DNA of 64,000 bases, taken from Clavaria fumosa (Eukaryota; Basidiomycota; Agaricomycetes; Agaricales; Clavariaceae). Both the position numbers and the translations under genes were made by a program. Shown one piece after another: positions 43,701 through 57,124 of the stretch. Below the pieces are notes generated by a model. It saw nothing but the letters and a program-made list of their open reading frames with translations. It made no database searches and had not been told where the DNA came from. Location: the NCBI GenBank assembly GCA_951802425.1, contig OX637804.1, forward strand, positions 62,001 through 126,000, in the 5' to 3' direction. Each line of letters opens with the position of its first letter. Within the stretch, counting starts at the first letter, position 1.

Positions 43701-46700
43701 CAAAGTCAGGGTGTATTATTCATGCACTATACTCAATCTTTCAATGTGATCCCATTTGATTTAGGTTCCACCACAAGTACAAACTTGTGTGAGGATGTGA
43801 GAACTGGATTCTGACTATATGCTAGAATTGTTGCTTTGTGGGTGATGGGAGGGGGGAGAGAGGGATGGAATATGATAGGTATGGGATGGCCCAGTATAGC
43901 ATTGCATTTGTTTTGGAATCCTATGGTTGGTTTTGATAAACGGGAGAATTTTGACTGGTTTGGTCAGCAGCTTTGGCATGCATTGGGAAATGAGTTTTGG
44001 GAAAATGTAAACCATGGAAATTGAGGATTAGAGGGGTAGATATAGGCACACAAAATTTCAAAAGACTAGCTTGAGTGGTTAGCTTGCAGTGAAAGAAAGC
44101 GCAGATACTCCATCTGCACAAGGACTATGCTGTTAGGATAGGAGCAACAAGGGACCATTCGCAGAAAAACAGTTTGGTCTGTTTGGCATGTTATATGATA
44201 GTGGTCATCATTTAGAGCATCCATGATCAATTTCAAGAGATTTTCACAGTTAGATCTTGTGCTGTGAGGCCTGCAAACTTGTATGGGTACTTGTGTTGTT
44301 TAGGTTTGTAGGAAGGCAACTGTAGTCCTGGATGTGGCAGAGTGATTGAAACAAAGTCAGGGTGTATTATTCATGCACTATACTCAATCTTTCAATGTGA
44401 TCCCATTTGATTTAGGTTCCACCACAAGTACAAACTTGTGTGAGGATGTGAGAACTGGATTCTGACTATATGCTAGAATTGTTGCTTTGTGGGTGATGGG
44501 AGGGGGGAGAGAGGGATGGAATATGATAGGTATGGGATGGCCCAGTATAGCATTGCATTTGTTTTGGAATCCTATGGTTGGTTTTGATAAACGGGAGAAT
44601 TTTGACTGGTTTGGTCAGCAGCTTTGGCATGCATTGGGAAATGAGTTTTGGGAAAATGTAAACCATGGAAATTGAGGATTAGAGGGGTAGATATAGGCAC
44701 ACAAAATTTCAAAAGACTAGCTTGAGTGGTTAGCTTGCAGTGAAAGAAAGCGCAGATACTCCATCTGCACAAGGACTATGCTGTTAGGATAGGAGCAACA
44801 AGGGACCATTCGCAGAAAAACAGTTTGGTCTGTTTGGCATGTTATATGATAGTGGTCATCATTTAGAGCATCCATGATCAATTTCAAGAGATTTTCACAG
44901 TTAGATCTTGTGCTGTGAGGCCTGCAAACTTGTATGGGTACTTGTGTTGTTTAGGTTTGTAGGAAGGCAACTGTAGTCCTGGATGTGGCAGAGTGATTGA
45001 AACAAAGTCAGGGTGTATTATTCATGCACTATACTCAATCTTTCAATGTGATCCCATTTGATTTAGGTTCCACCACAAGTACAAACTTGTGTGAGGATGT
45101 GAGAACTGGATTCTGACTATATGCTAGAATTGTTGCTTTGTGGGTGATGGGAGGGGGGAGAGAGGGATGGAATATGATAGGTATGGGATGGCCCAGTATA
45201 GCATTGCATTTGTTTTGGAATCCTATGGTTGGTTTTGATAAACGGGAGAATTTTGACTGGTTTGGTCAGCAGCTTTGGCATGCATTGGGAAATGAGTTTT
45301 GGGAAAATGTAAACCATGGAAATTGAGGATTAGAGGGGTAGATATAGGCACACAAAATTTCAAAAGACTAGCTTGAGTGGTTAGCTTGCAGTGAAAGAAA
45401 GCGCAGATACTCCATCTGCACAAGGACTATGCTGTTAGGATAGGAGCAACAAGGGACCATTCGCAGAAAAACAGTTTGGTCTGTTTGGCATGTTATATGA
45501 TAGTGGTCATCATTTAGAGCATCCATGATCAATTTCAAGAGATTTTCACAGTTAGATCTTGTGCTGTGAGGCCTGCAAACTTGTATGGGTACTTGTGTTG
45601 TTTAGGTTTGTAGGAAGGCAACTGTAGTCCTGGATGTGGCAGAGTGATTGAAACAAAGTCAGGGTGTATTATTCATGCACTATACTCAATCTTTCAATGT
45701 GATCCCATTTGATTTAGGTTCCACCACAAGTACAAACTTGTGTGAGGATGTGAGAACTGGATTCTGACTATATGCTAGAATTGTTGCTTTGTGGGTGATG
45801 GGAGGGGGGAGAGAGGGATGGAATATGATAGGTATGGGATGGCCCAGTATAGCATTGCATTTGTTTTGGAATCCTATGGTTGGTTTTGATAAACGGGAGA
45901 ATTTTGACTGGTTTGGTCAGCAGCTTTGGCATGCATTGGGAAATGAGTTTTGGGAAAATGTAAACCATGGAAATTGAGGATTAGAGGGGTAGATATAGGC
46001 ACACAAAATTTCAAAAGACTAGCTTGAGTGGTTAGCTTGCAGTGAAAGAAAGCGCAGATACTCCATCTGCACAAGGACTATGCTGTTAGGATAGGAGCAA
46101 CAAGGGACCATTCGCAGAAAAACAGTTTGGTCTGTTTGGCATGTTATATGATAGTGGTCATCATTTAGAGCATCCATGATCAATTTCAAGAGATTTTCAC
46201 AGTTAGATCTTGTGCTGTGAGGCCTGCAAACTTGTATGGGTACTTGTGTTGTTTAGGTTTGTAGGAAGGCAACTGTAGTCCTGGATGTGGCAGAGTGATT
46301 GAAACAAAGTCAGGGTGTATTATTCATGCACTATACTCAATCTTTCAATGTGATCCCATTTGATTTAGGTTCCACCACAAGTACAAACTTGTGTGAGGAT
46401 GTGAGAACTGGATTCTGACTATATGCTAGAATTGTTGCTTTGTGGGTGATGGGAGGGGGGAGAGAGGGATGGAATATGATAGGTATGGGATGGCCCAGTA
46501 TAGCATTGCATTTGTTTTGGAATCCTATGGTTGGTTTTGATAAACGGGAGAATTTTGACTGGTTTGGTCAGCAGCTTTGGCATGCATTGGGAAATGAGTT
46601 TTGGGAAAATGTAAACCATGGAAATTGAGGATTAGAGGGGTAGATATAGGCACACAAAATTTCAAAAGACTAGCTTGAGTGGTTAGCTTGCAGTGAAAGA

Positions 46701-49700
46701 AAGCGCAGATACTCCATCTGCACAAGGACTATGCTGTTAGGATAGGAGCAACAAGGGACCATTCGCAGAAAAACAGTTTGGTCTGTTTGGCATGTTATAT
46801 GATAGTGGTCATCATTTAGAGCATCCATGATCAATTTCAAGAGATTTTCACAGTTAGATCTTGTGCTGTGAGGCCTGCAAACTTGTATGGGTACTTGTGT
46901 TGTTTAGGTTTGTAGGAAGGCAACTGTAGTCCTGGATGTGGCAGAGTGATTGAAACAAAGTCAGGGTGTATTATTCATGCACTATACTCAATCTTTCAAT
47001 GTGATCCCATTTGATTTAGGTTCCACCACAAGTACAAACTTGTGTGAGGATGTGAGAACTGGATTCTGACTATATGCTAGAATTGTTGCTTTGTGGGTGA
47101 TGGGAGGGGGGAGAGAGGGATGGAATATGATAGGTATGGGATGGCCCAGTATAGCATTGCATTTGTTTTGGAATCCTATGGTTGGTTTTGATAAACGGGA
47201 GAATTTTGACTGGTTTGGTCAGCAGCTTTGGCATGCATTGGGAAATGAGTTTTGGGAAAATGTAAACCATGGAAATTGAGGATTAGAGGGGTAGATATAG
47301 GCACACAAAATTTCAAAAGACTAGCTTGAGTGGTTAGCTTGCAGTGAAAGAAAGCGCAGATACTCCATCTGCACAAGGACTATGCTGTTAGGATAGGAGC
47401 AACAAGGGACCATTCGCAGAAAAACAGTTTGGTCTGTTTGGCATGTTATATGATAGTGGTCATCATTTAGAGCATCCATGATCAATTTCAAGAGATTTTC
47501 ACAGTTAGATCTTGTGCTGTGAGGCCTGCAAACTTGTATGGGTACTTGTGTTGTTTAGGTTTGTAGGAAGGCAACTGTAGTCCTGGATGTGGCAGAGTGA
47601 TTGAAACAAAGTCAGGGTGTATTATTCATGCACTATACTCAATCTTTCAATGTGATCCCATTTGATTTAGGTTCCACCACAAGTACAAACTTGTGTGAGG
47701 ATGTGAGAACTGGATTCTGACTATATGCTAGAATTGTTGCTTTGTGGGTGATGGGAGGGGGGAGAGAGGGATGGAATATGATAGGTATGGGATGGCCCAG
47801 TATAGCATTGCATTTGTTTTGGAATCCTATGGTTGGTTTTGATAAACGGGAGAATTTTGACTGGTTTGGTCAGCAGCTTTGGCATGCATTGGGAAATGAG
47901 TTTTGGGAAAATGTAAACCATGGAAATTGAGGATTAGAGGGGTAGATATAGGCACACAAAATTTCAAAAGACTAGCTTGAGTGGTTAGCTTGCAGTGAAA
48001 GAAAGCGCAGATACTCCATCTGCACAAGGACTATGCTGTTAGGATAGGAGCAACAAGGGACCATTCGCAGAAAAACAGTTTGGTCTGTTTGGCATGTTAT
48101 ATGATAGTGGTCATCATTTAGAGCATCCATGATCAATTTCAAGAGATTTTCACAGTTAGATCTTGTGCTGTGAGGCCTGCAAACTTGTATGGGTACTTGT
48201 GTTGTTTAGGTTTGTAGGAAGGCAACTGTAGTCCTGGATGTGGCAGAGTGATTGAAACAAAGTCAGGGTGTATTATTCATGCACTATACTCAATCTTTCA
48301 ATGTGATCCCATTTGATTTAGGTTCCACCACAAGTACAAACTTGTGTGAGGATGTGAGAACTGGATTCTGACTATATGCTAGAATTGTTGCTTTGTGGGT
48401 GATGGGAGGGGGGAGAGAGGGATGGAATATGATAGGTATGGGATGGCCCAGTATAGCATTGCATTTGTTTTGGAATCCTATGGTTGGTTTTGATAAACGG
48501 GAGAATTTTGACTGGTTTGGTCAGCAGCTTTGGCATGCATTGGGAAATGAGTTTTGGGAAAATGTAAACCATGGAAATTGAGGATTAGAGGGGTAGATAT
48601 AGGCACACAAAATTTCAAAAGACTAGCTTGAGTGGTTAGCTTGCAGTGAAAGAAAGCGCAGATACTCCATCTGCACAAGGACTATGCTGTTAGGATAGGA
48701 GCAACAAGGGACCATTCGCAGAAAAACAGTTTGGTCTGTTTGGCATGTTATATGATAGTGGTCATCATTTAGAGCATCCATGATCAATTTCAAGAGATTT
48801 TCACAGTTAGATCTTGTGCTGTGAGGCCTGCAAACTTGTATGGGTACTTGTGTTGTTTAGGTTTGTAGGAAGGCAACTGTAGTCCTGGATGTGGCAGAGT
48901 GATTGAAACAAAGTCAGGGTGTATTATTCATGCACTATACTCAATCTTTCAATGTGATCCCATTTGATTTAGGTTCCACCACAAGTACAAACTTGTGTGA
49001 GGATGTGAGAACTGGATTCTGACTATATGCTAGAATTGTTGCTTTGTGGGTGATGGGAGGGGGGAGAGAGGGATGGAATATGATAGGTATGGGATGGCCC
49101 AGTATAGCATTGCATTTGTTTTGGAATCCTATGGTTGGTTTTGATAAACGGGAGAATTTTGACTGGTTTGGTCAGCAGCTTTGGCATGCATTGGGAAATG
49201 AGTTTTGGGAAAATGTAAACCATGGAAATTGAGGATTAGAGGGGTAGATATAGGCACACAAAATTTCAAAAGACTAGCTTGAGTGGTTAGCTTGCAGTGA
49301 AAGAAAGCGCAGATACTCCATCTGCACAAGGACTATGCTGTTAGGATAGGAGCAACAAGGGACCATTCGCAGAAAAACAGTTTGGTCTGTTTGGCATGTT
49401 ATATGATAGTGGTCATCATTTAGAGCATCCATGATCAATTTCAAGAGATTTTCACAGTTAGATCTTGTGCTGTGAGGCCTGCAAACTTGTATGGGTACTT
49501 GTGTTGTTTAGGTTTGTAGGAAGGCAACTGTAGTCCTGGATGTGGCAGAGTGATTGAAACAAAGTCAGGGTGTATTATTCATGCACTATACTCAATCTTT
49601 CAATGTGATCCCATTTGATTTAGGTTCCACCACAAGTACAAACTTGTGTGAGGATGTGAGAACTGGATTCTGACTATATGCTAGAATTGTTGCTTTGTGG

Positions 49701-52700
49701 GTGATGGGAGGGGGGAGAGAGGGATGGAATATGATAGGTATGGGATGGCCCAGTATAGCATTGCATTTGTTTTGGAATCCTATGGTTGGTTTTGATAAAC
49801 GGGAGAATTTTGACTGGTTTGGTCAGCAGCTTTGGCATGCATTGGGAAATGAGTTTTGGGAAAATGTAAACCATGGAAATTGAGGATTAGAGGGGTAGAT
49901 ATAGGCACACAAAATTTCAAAAGACTAGCTTGAGTGGTTAGCTTGCAGTGAAAGAAAGCGCAGATACTCCATCTGCACAAGGACTATGCTGTTAGGATAG
50001 GAGCAACAAGGGACCATTCGCAGAAAAACAGTTTGGTCTGTTTGGCATGTTATATGATAGTGGTCATCATTTAGAGCATCCATGATCAATTTCAAGAGAT
50101 TTTCACAGTTAGATCTTGTGCTGTGAGGCCTGCAAACTTGTATGGGTACTTGTGTTGTTTAGGTTTGTAGGAAGGCAACTGTAGTCCTGGATGTGGCAGA
50201 GTGATTGAAACAAAGTCAGGGTGTATTATTCATGCACTATACTCAATCTTTCAATGTGATCCCATTTGATTTAGGTTCCACCACAAGTACAAACTTGTGT
50301 GAGGATGTGAGAACTGGATTCTGACTATATGCTAGAATTGTTGCTTTGTGGGTGATGGGAGGGGGGAGAGAGGGATGGAATATGATAGGTATGGGATGGC
50401 CCAGTATAGCATTGCATTTGTTTTGGAATCCTATGGTTGGTTTTGATAAACGGGAGAATTTTGACTGGTTTGGTCAGCAGCTTTGGCATGCATTGGGAAA
50501 TGAGTTTTGGGAAAATGTAAACCATGGAAATTGAGGATTAGAGGGGTAGATATAGGCACACAAAATTTCAAAAGACTAGCTTGAGTGGTTAGCTTGCAGT
50601 GAAAGAAAGCGCAGATACTCCATCTGCACAAGGACTATGCTGTTAGGATAGGAGCAACAAGGGACCATTCGCAGAAAAACAGTTTGGTCTGTTTGGCATG
50701 TTATATGATAGTGGTCATCATTTAGAGCATCCATGATCAATTTCAAGAGATTTTCACAGTTAGATCTTGTGCTGTGAGGCCTGCAAACTTGTATGGGTAC
50801 TTGTGTTGTTTAGGTTTGTAGGAAGGCAACTGTAGTCCTGGATGTGGCAGAGTGATTGAAACAAAGTCAGGGTGTATTATTCATGCACTATACTCAATCT
50901 TTCAATGTGATCCCATTTGATTTAGGTTCCACCACAAGTACAAACTTGTGTGAGGATGTGAGAACTGGATTCTGACTATATGCTAGAATTGTTGCTTTGT
51001 GGGTGATGGGAGGGGGGAGAGAGGGATGGAATATGATAGGTATGGGATGGCCCAGTATAGCATTGCATTTGTTTTGGAATCCTATGGTTGGTTTTGATAA
51101 ACGGGAGAATTTTGACTGGTTTGGTCAGCAGCTTTGGCATGCATTGGGAAATGAGTTTTGGGAAAATGTAAACCATGGAAATTGAGGATTAGAGGGGTAG
51201 ATATAGGCACACAAAATTTCAAAAGACTAGCTTGAGTGGTTAGCTTGCAGTGAAAGAAAGCGCAGATACTCCATCTGCACAAGGACTATGCTGTTAGGAT
51301 AGGAGCAACAAGGGACCATTCGCAGAAAAACAGTTTGGTCTGTTTGGCATGTTATATGATAGTGGTCATCATTTAGAGCATCCATGATCAATTTCAAGAG
51401 ATTTTCACAGTTAGATCTTGTGCTGTGAGGCCTGCAAACTTGTATGGGTACTTGTGTTGTTTAGGTTTGTAGGAAGGCAACTGTAGTCCTGGATGTGGCA
51501 GAGTGATTGAAACAAAGTCAGGGTGTATTATTCATGCACTATACTCAATCTTTCAATGTGATCCCATTTGATTTAGGTTCCACCACAAGTACAAACTTGT
51601 GTGAGGATGTGAGAACTGGATTCTGACTATATGCTAGAATTGTTGCTTTGTGGGTGATGGGAGGGGGGAGAGAGGGATGGAATATGATAGGTATGGGATG
51701 GCCCAGTATAGCATTGCATTTGTTTTGGAATCCTATGGTTGGTTTTGATAAACGGGAGAATTTTGACTGGTTTGGTCAGCAGCTTTGGCATGCATTGGGA
51801 AATGAGTTTTGGGAAAATGTAAACCATGGAAATTGAGGATTAGAGGGGTAGATATAGGCACACAAAATTTCAAAAGACTAGCTTGAGTGGTTAGCTTGCA
51901 GTGAAAGAAAGCGCAGATACTCCATCTGCACAAGGACTATGCTGTTAGGATAGGAGCAACAAGGGACCATTCGCAGAAAAACAGTTTGGTCTGTTTGGCA
52001 TGTTATATGATAGTGGTCATCATTTAGAGCATCCATGATCAATTTCAAGAGATTTTCACAGTTAGATCTTGTGCTGTGAGGCCTGCAAACTTGTATGGGT
52101 ACTTGTGTTGTTTAGGTTTGTAGGAAGGCAACTGTAGTCCTGGATGTGGCAGAGTGATTGAAACAAAGTCAGGGTGTATTATTCATGCACTATACTCAAT
52201 CTTTCAATGTGATCCCATTTGATTTAGGTTCCACCACAAGTACAAACTTGTGTGAGGATGTGAGAACTGGATTCTGACTATATGCTAGAATTGTTGCTTT
52301 GTGGGTGATGGGAGGGGGGAGAGAGGGATGGAATATGATAGGTATGGGATGGCCCAGTATAGCATTGCATTTGTTTTGGAATCCTATGGTTGGTTTTGAT
52401 AAACGGGAGAATTTTGACTGGTTTGGTCAGCAGCTTTGGCATGCATTGGGAAATGAGTTTTGGGAAAATGTAAACCATGGAAATTGAGGATTAGAGGGGT
52501 AGATATAGGCACACAAAATTTCAAAAGACTAGCTTGAGTGGTTAGCTTGCAGTGAAAGAAAGCGCAGATACTCCATCTGCACAAGGACTATGCTGTTAGG
52601 ATAGGAGCAACAAGGGACCATTCGCAGAAAAACAGTTTGGTCTGTTTGGCATGTTATATGATAGTGGTCATCATTTAGAGCATCCATGATCAATTTCAAG

Positions 52701-53901
52701 AGATTTTCACAGTTAGATCTTGTGCTGTGAGGCCTGCAAACTTGTATGGGTACTTGTGTTGTTTAGGTTTGTAGGAAGGCAACTGTAGTCCTGGATGTGG
52801 CAGAGTGATTGAAACAAAGTCAGGGTGTATTATTCATGCACTATACTCAATCTTTCAATGTGATCCCATTTGATTTAGGTTCCACCACAAGTACAAACTT
52901 GTGTGAGGATGTGAGAACTGGATTCTGACTATATGCTAGAATTGTTGCTTTGTGGGTGATGGGAGGGGGGAGAGAGGGATGGAATATGATAGGTATGGGA
53001 TGGCCCAGTATAGCATTGCATTTGTTTTGGAATCCTATGGTTGGTTTTGATAAACGGGAGAATTTTGACTGGTTTGGTCAGCAGCTTTGGCATGCATTGG
53101 GAAATGAGTTTTGGGAAAATGTAAACCATGGAAATTGAGGATTAGAGGGGTAGATATAGGCACACAAAATTTCAAAAGACTAGCTTGAGTGGTTAGCTTG
53201 CAGTGAAAGAAAGCGCAGATACTCCATCTGCACAAGGACTATGCTGTTAGGATAGGAGCAACAAGGGACCATTCGCAGAAAAACAGTTTGGTCTGTTTGG
53301 CATGTTATATGATAGTGGTCATCATTTAGAGCATCCATGATCAATTTCAAGAGATTTTCACAGTTAGATCTTGTGCTGTGAGGCCTGCAAACTTGTATGG
53401 GTACTTGTGTTGTTTAGGTTTGTAGGAAGGCAACTGTAGTCCTGGATGTGGCAGAGTGATTGAAACAAAGTCAGGGTGTATTATTCATGCACTATACTCA
53501 ATCTTTCAATGTGATCCCATTTGATTTAGGTTCCACCACAAGTACAAACTTGTGTGAGGATGTGAGAACTGGATTCTGACTATATGCTAGAATTGTTGCT
53601 TTGTGGGTGATGGGAGGGGGGAGAGAGGGATGGAATATGATAGGTATGGGATGGCCCAGTATAGCATTGCATTTGTTTTGGAATCCTATGGTTGGTTTTG
53701 ATAAACGGGAGAATTTTGACTGGTTTGGTCAGCAGCTTTGGCATGCATTGGGAAATGAGTTTTGGGAAAATGTAAACCATGGAAATTGAGGATTAGAGGG
53801 GTAGATATAGGCACACAAAATTTCAAAAGACTAGCTTGAGTGGTTAGCTTGCAGTGAAAGAAAGCGCAGATACTCCATCTGCACAAGGACTATGCTGTTA
53901 G
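40788..53901. repeat. Satellite B, 651-bp tandem array (20.1 copies)
   Basis: The exact period is 651 bp. Twenty complete units plus 94 bp lie between aggcacacaaaa (40788) and ctatgctgttag (53901). All units encode the same three spurious short ORFs without one residue of difference, so the array is nearly perfectly homogeneous. Unrelated to sat A apart from similar length. Fragments of the same monomer occur at 11868-12149 and 20143-20436, with diverged relatives at 40745-40787 and about 54140-54515. Confidence 0.98.
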
Positions 53902-53904
53902 TCT

Positions 53905-54085
53905 TTCTTGGGTAGGTGGCTAACATCATTATGCCTTCCTGTCTCCACTACCTATGGTGGGCCTTCTTCCATTCTATCTAGCATCCATTCAAGCCCTCCT
54001 CTGTCTGAGGTGCTCCCTGCTACCCCTGTGGCACTATCAGATCAGATAGTCACCCATATACCAGCATACCAGAGAACTAGTAATG
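53905..54085 (+). repeat. Repeat family C, partial copy
   Basis: Begins ttcttgggtaggtggctaac, then atgccttcctgtctccacta and gatagtcacccatataccag. Ends in unrelated sequence near 54085. Confidence 0.7.
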
Positions 54086-54103
54086 CCAGGTAGATATCAG
54101 GCC

Positions 54104-54650
54104 ATGTCCCACATTGTCCCACCTTGTCCCACCTTCCTTATTTGGAATGGTAGATACATGCATATAAAATTTCAAAAGACTAGCTTCAGTGTAAGATGAT
54201 ATGTAAGGCCATAGGCCTTCTGTCTGTACTTGATTATATAATGTACATACCTTATTTAGTTTCCTAGCATAGTTGCTTGGCTATGCTTATGTCAGCAGCC
54301 CTCTGGAAGGCTGCTTGCCTATATATACTGTGTTGTGACTGTACACAGAGGAGAGATCCCTCTACATAGAACTACTACTCAATATACTGTTGAGTCCAGT
54401 TCTTTTGAGGGATAAAGTACTCTTACATGATAGCACAAGATTTGCATAGGATCCCACTTGATCAAGGTGCCATCACTAAGTACAAACTTGTGAGGACTGT
54501 GAGGACTGCATTCTGATGAGTGTGATTTAGTGTTTAGTGTAAGTTGACACTAATCACACTCTCATATGGGGAGTACTAAATAAGGAAGGTGGGACAAGGT
54601 GGGACAAGGTGGGACAAGGTGAGACAAGGTGAGACAAGGTGAGACATTGG
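54104..54650. mobile_element. Possible TIR element with GGTGGGACAA decamer ends, disrupted by LTR B
   Basis: The left end (54104-54142) carries three tgtcccacctt-type units then ccttattt. The right end (54578-54650) carries aaataaggaa followed by six ggtgggacaa/ggtgagacaa units, the inverse of the left. The interior is diverged sat B-like sequence on both sides of the solo LTR B. No protein is encoded. Whether it ever moved is uncertain; it could be a fold-back repeat. Confidence 0.5.
54202..54427 (+). repeat. Solo LTR B with 5-bp target duplication
   Basis: 226 bp from TGTAAGG to TCTTACA, with terminal inversion TGTAAG/CTTACA. Flanked by TGATA on both sides (54197-54201 and 54428-54432). 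It defines the true ends of the Gypsy B LTR, which are damaged in both palindrome arms. Confidence 0.92.
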
Positions 54651-54714
54651 GATAAAGGAATCATCCCAAGTTTTAGATCAGTTAGCAACCCACCTTAAGA
54701 AACACAACTTTGTT

Positions 54715-55190
54715 TCCACATTTCATTAGTTTTTCTTGTCTAGGTGGCTAACATTATTATGTCTTCCTATCTCCACTACCAATGGAGGGCCTTCTTCTGC
54801 CTCTCCATCAAGTATCCATTCAAGCCCTCCCCATCTGATGTGCTCCCTGCTGCCCCTGTTGCTATATCAGATAGTCACCCATATACCAGCATACCATTGC
54901 CTTTGTATTATTGTTTACTCTCCTGCCTCTGCCCAAGTGACTTCATTCTGCAATGGTGTCTCCCCCATATGTTGATAGTTGTGGGACATGCATTCAAGGT
55001 TTGACACAGACTCAACTCACAACACAACTGACTTTGTGAGATGCAGGCACCCACTTTGACATACACATCTGGTCAACTTTGTGCATCATGTGGGCATGGG
55101 AGTCCTGGATGCATTTTGAGATACACATCCAGTCAACTTACTTTGTACATTATGGGTATGGCTTACCTATAAGATGTCCTGCTGCAGTCT
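54715..55190 (+). repeat. Repeat family C, longer copy
   Basis: Runs from catttcattagtttttcttg through gatagtcacccatataccag, cccatatgttgatagttgtg and cacatccagtcaacttactt, collinear with 27483-28030 but without the copy's central insertions. Non-coding. Confidence 0.75.
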
Positions 55191-56347
55191 GGTTTTGTCT
55201 GGTTCATATGGGACTTTGCTGAACCTCAGACCAGACTTTGGTCTGGTTCTGGCAATTGTATGAAATTTGAACTGGACTTGGGTCCAGTTTAGGTAATTGT
55301 ATGAACTTTGAACTGGACTTCATCAAACCTGATAATCAGTCTGGTTCAGGGCTCAGCAACCTCTGAACCTTGAACCAAACCTAACTACATGCCAATTTCT
55401 TTTACTGTGTATGCACAAAATGGATTTGTAGTGCAACAAAGACCAGAGGCAAGAGCTGGTTGTGCTGCTTCATGTCAGTCAGAGATCTGTTTGAAAATGT
55501 AATGCCTGTTGTGTCCACATGAGTTGCAGAAGTTCCAGCTCAGGAATGTCAGCCTCACAGCAGGGTTGCATACATTCTAGGCTGAAGCCATTGCTTTTGC
55601 AGGCATGTGGCATGCCAACAGCTTTAACACAGGGTTGTCTGCACTTGTGTTGGGATGCACCTCCATCTTGCCTCCCCACAGCACTGTGAACAACTTGGAT
55701 GGGTCTGCAGATGCTGGGTCAGACAGCAACCCCAGCTGAAACTTCCAGTTTGTCATCACCACTGACACAACAATGCTAGGGATGATTGTCAACAGTGCCA
55801 GACTGGTGAGCAGAGACAGGGAAAAAGAAAAGTAGAGTCAGCTTGACAGTCACTTAGACTGAAATCCAGTTCAGGGAAAGTCCAATTTGAACCATGGTTC
55901 TGAACTGAACTGTGGCATCAGTACTGTAATTTTGCAATAATCATGAAGCCTTCAACTGGTCTGAGTTGACTGTGATGCATATAGCTTTATACAAGTCATA
56001 GCTCATTTGATCAGTCTGTGGAAAGTGATTAGTGATTAGCATAAATTTATGCTAATCACACACTCATAGGCATAATCTCATGAAAGGTGACAAGGCCAAA
56101 CAGCTAATGAACCAGGCAGACATGTCTCACCTTTAGGAGATTATCCTTGTCCTGAAGGAGTATTACATCAGGAATGTATAATATTATTCAACACCCTTGT
56201 TATGTTCATTGTCTTAACAGTCTTTGTCATCCAAATCAATTCTGAGTAACATACCTGCATTGTTAACCATGTAACCTATTAAGTGTTACTGCTAACTCAG
56301 TGTGTGACTGCTAAGTCATTTCTATAATTAACATATCTGTAAGCTAG
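55191..56347. other. Unclassified interval with short imperfect repeats and a perfect palindrome
   Basis: 55195-55385 repeats tctggttc, gaactggact and aattgtatga words. 55577-55792 (minus) is a 71-codon frame I cannot assign. At 56032-56059 there is a 28-nt perfect palindrome with arms gtgattagcataaa, resembling intron sequences of the gene at 58578-63968. No convincing gene. Confidence 0.5.
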
Positions 56348-57005
56348 TGTAATGACCCCATCCAATCACATGATCATTATCCCCACTCTGGACTCTGGAC
56401 TCTGAACCAACTTCAGCTTTGTCCAATCTGCTCCATCACAACTCTGCATTCCCACTCTGAGTCTCCTTTGGACTCTGTTCTTTGGACTTATGAACATCAT
56501 TCTAGAATGTTCTCCAACATTCCTCTTGTCTGGTGACCAATGGGAGGATGCCCATGACCCATGGGGATGTCTTATTGTTGTTTTTTATACTCTAGAATTG
56601 TGCACAGGCACTGGTGGTGCAACTCCTCCTTGTTATTTGATTTGCATTATGTTTCAGAGTTGTGCCTGTATTCCTGCCTTTGAAGTATAAGAACACTCAT
56701 GTATTTCCATGGTCTCCAGTTCAAATATTATCATCTCTTGTTCCTAAATGTTTCTAAGCTCCATTCTCATCATCCGCAACATCCTTGATGTTGTCCAATC
56801 AACTCCAACTGACTCTGATGAACTCTGGAGCTTCAGCTCTGACTTCCAACCTTGCCCTGGGCATTGTGTCTACTTGGTAAATATGGACACATATATGTGG
56901 TGGTACAACACACATTGAGGCCTTCCTCAGTCTCAGAGTCTAACTGGACTCCACTCTACTTCTCCATTTTGGCTAACCTTTGTGTGCTAACCTGTTACCA
57001 TGACA
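56348..57005 (+). repeat. Solo Gypsy A LTR (658 bp)
   Basis: Begins TGTAATGACCCC and ends ACCATGACA, homologous to 37479-38158. Flanked by gctag (56343-56347) and gttag (57006-57010), a likely 5-bp target duplication with one change. CpG almost absent. 57006-57124 holds nothing recognisable. Confidence 0.88.
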
Positions 57006-57124
57006 GTTAGCCAGGTACCTCTCTAAGTGGACTTTGCTCACTTTGACCAATCTGGAATGCCAGGTCTGTCATTGTAAGGCTTCTACTAATCATGAGTGGA
57101 AGCAATGATGTGTACTTTCTAACC

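Noticed and set aside
41211..53886. Repeated 62- and 66-residue ORFs on both strands in satellite B
   Set aside because: Overlapping frames on both strands of a homogeneous satellite, with no sign of protein constraint; the diverged fragment at 20143-20436 does not preserve them as genes.
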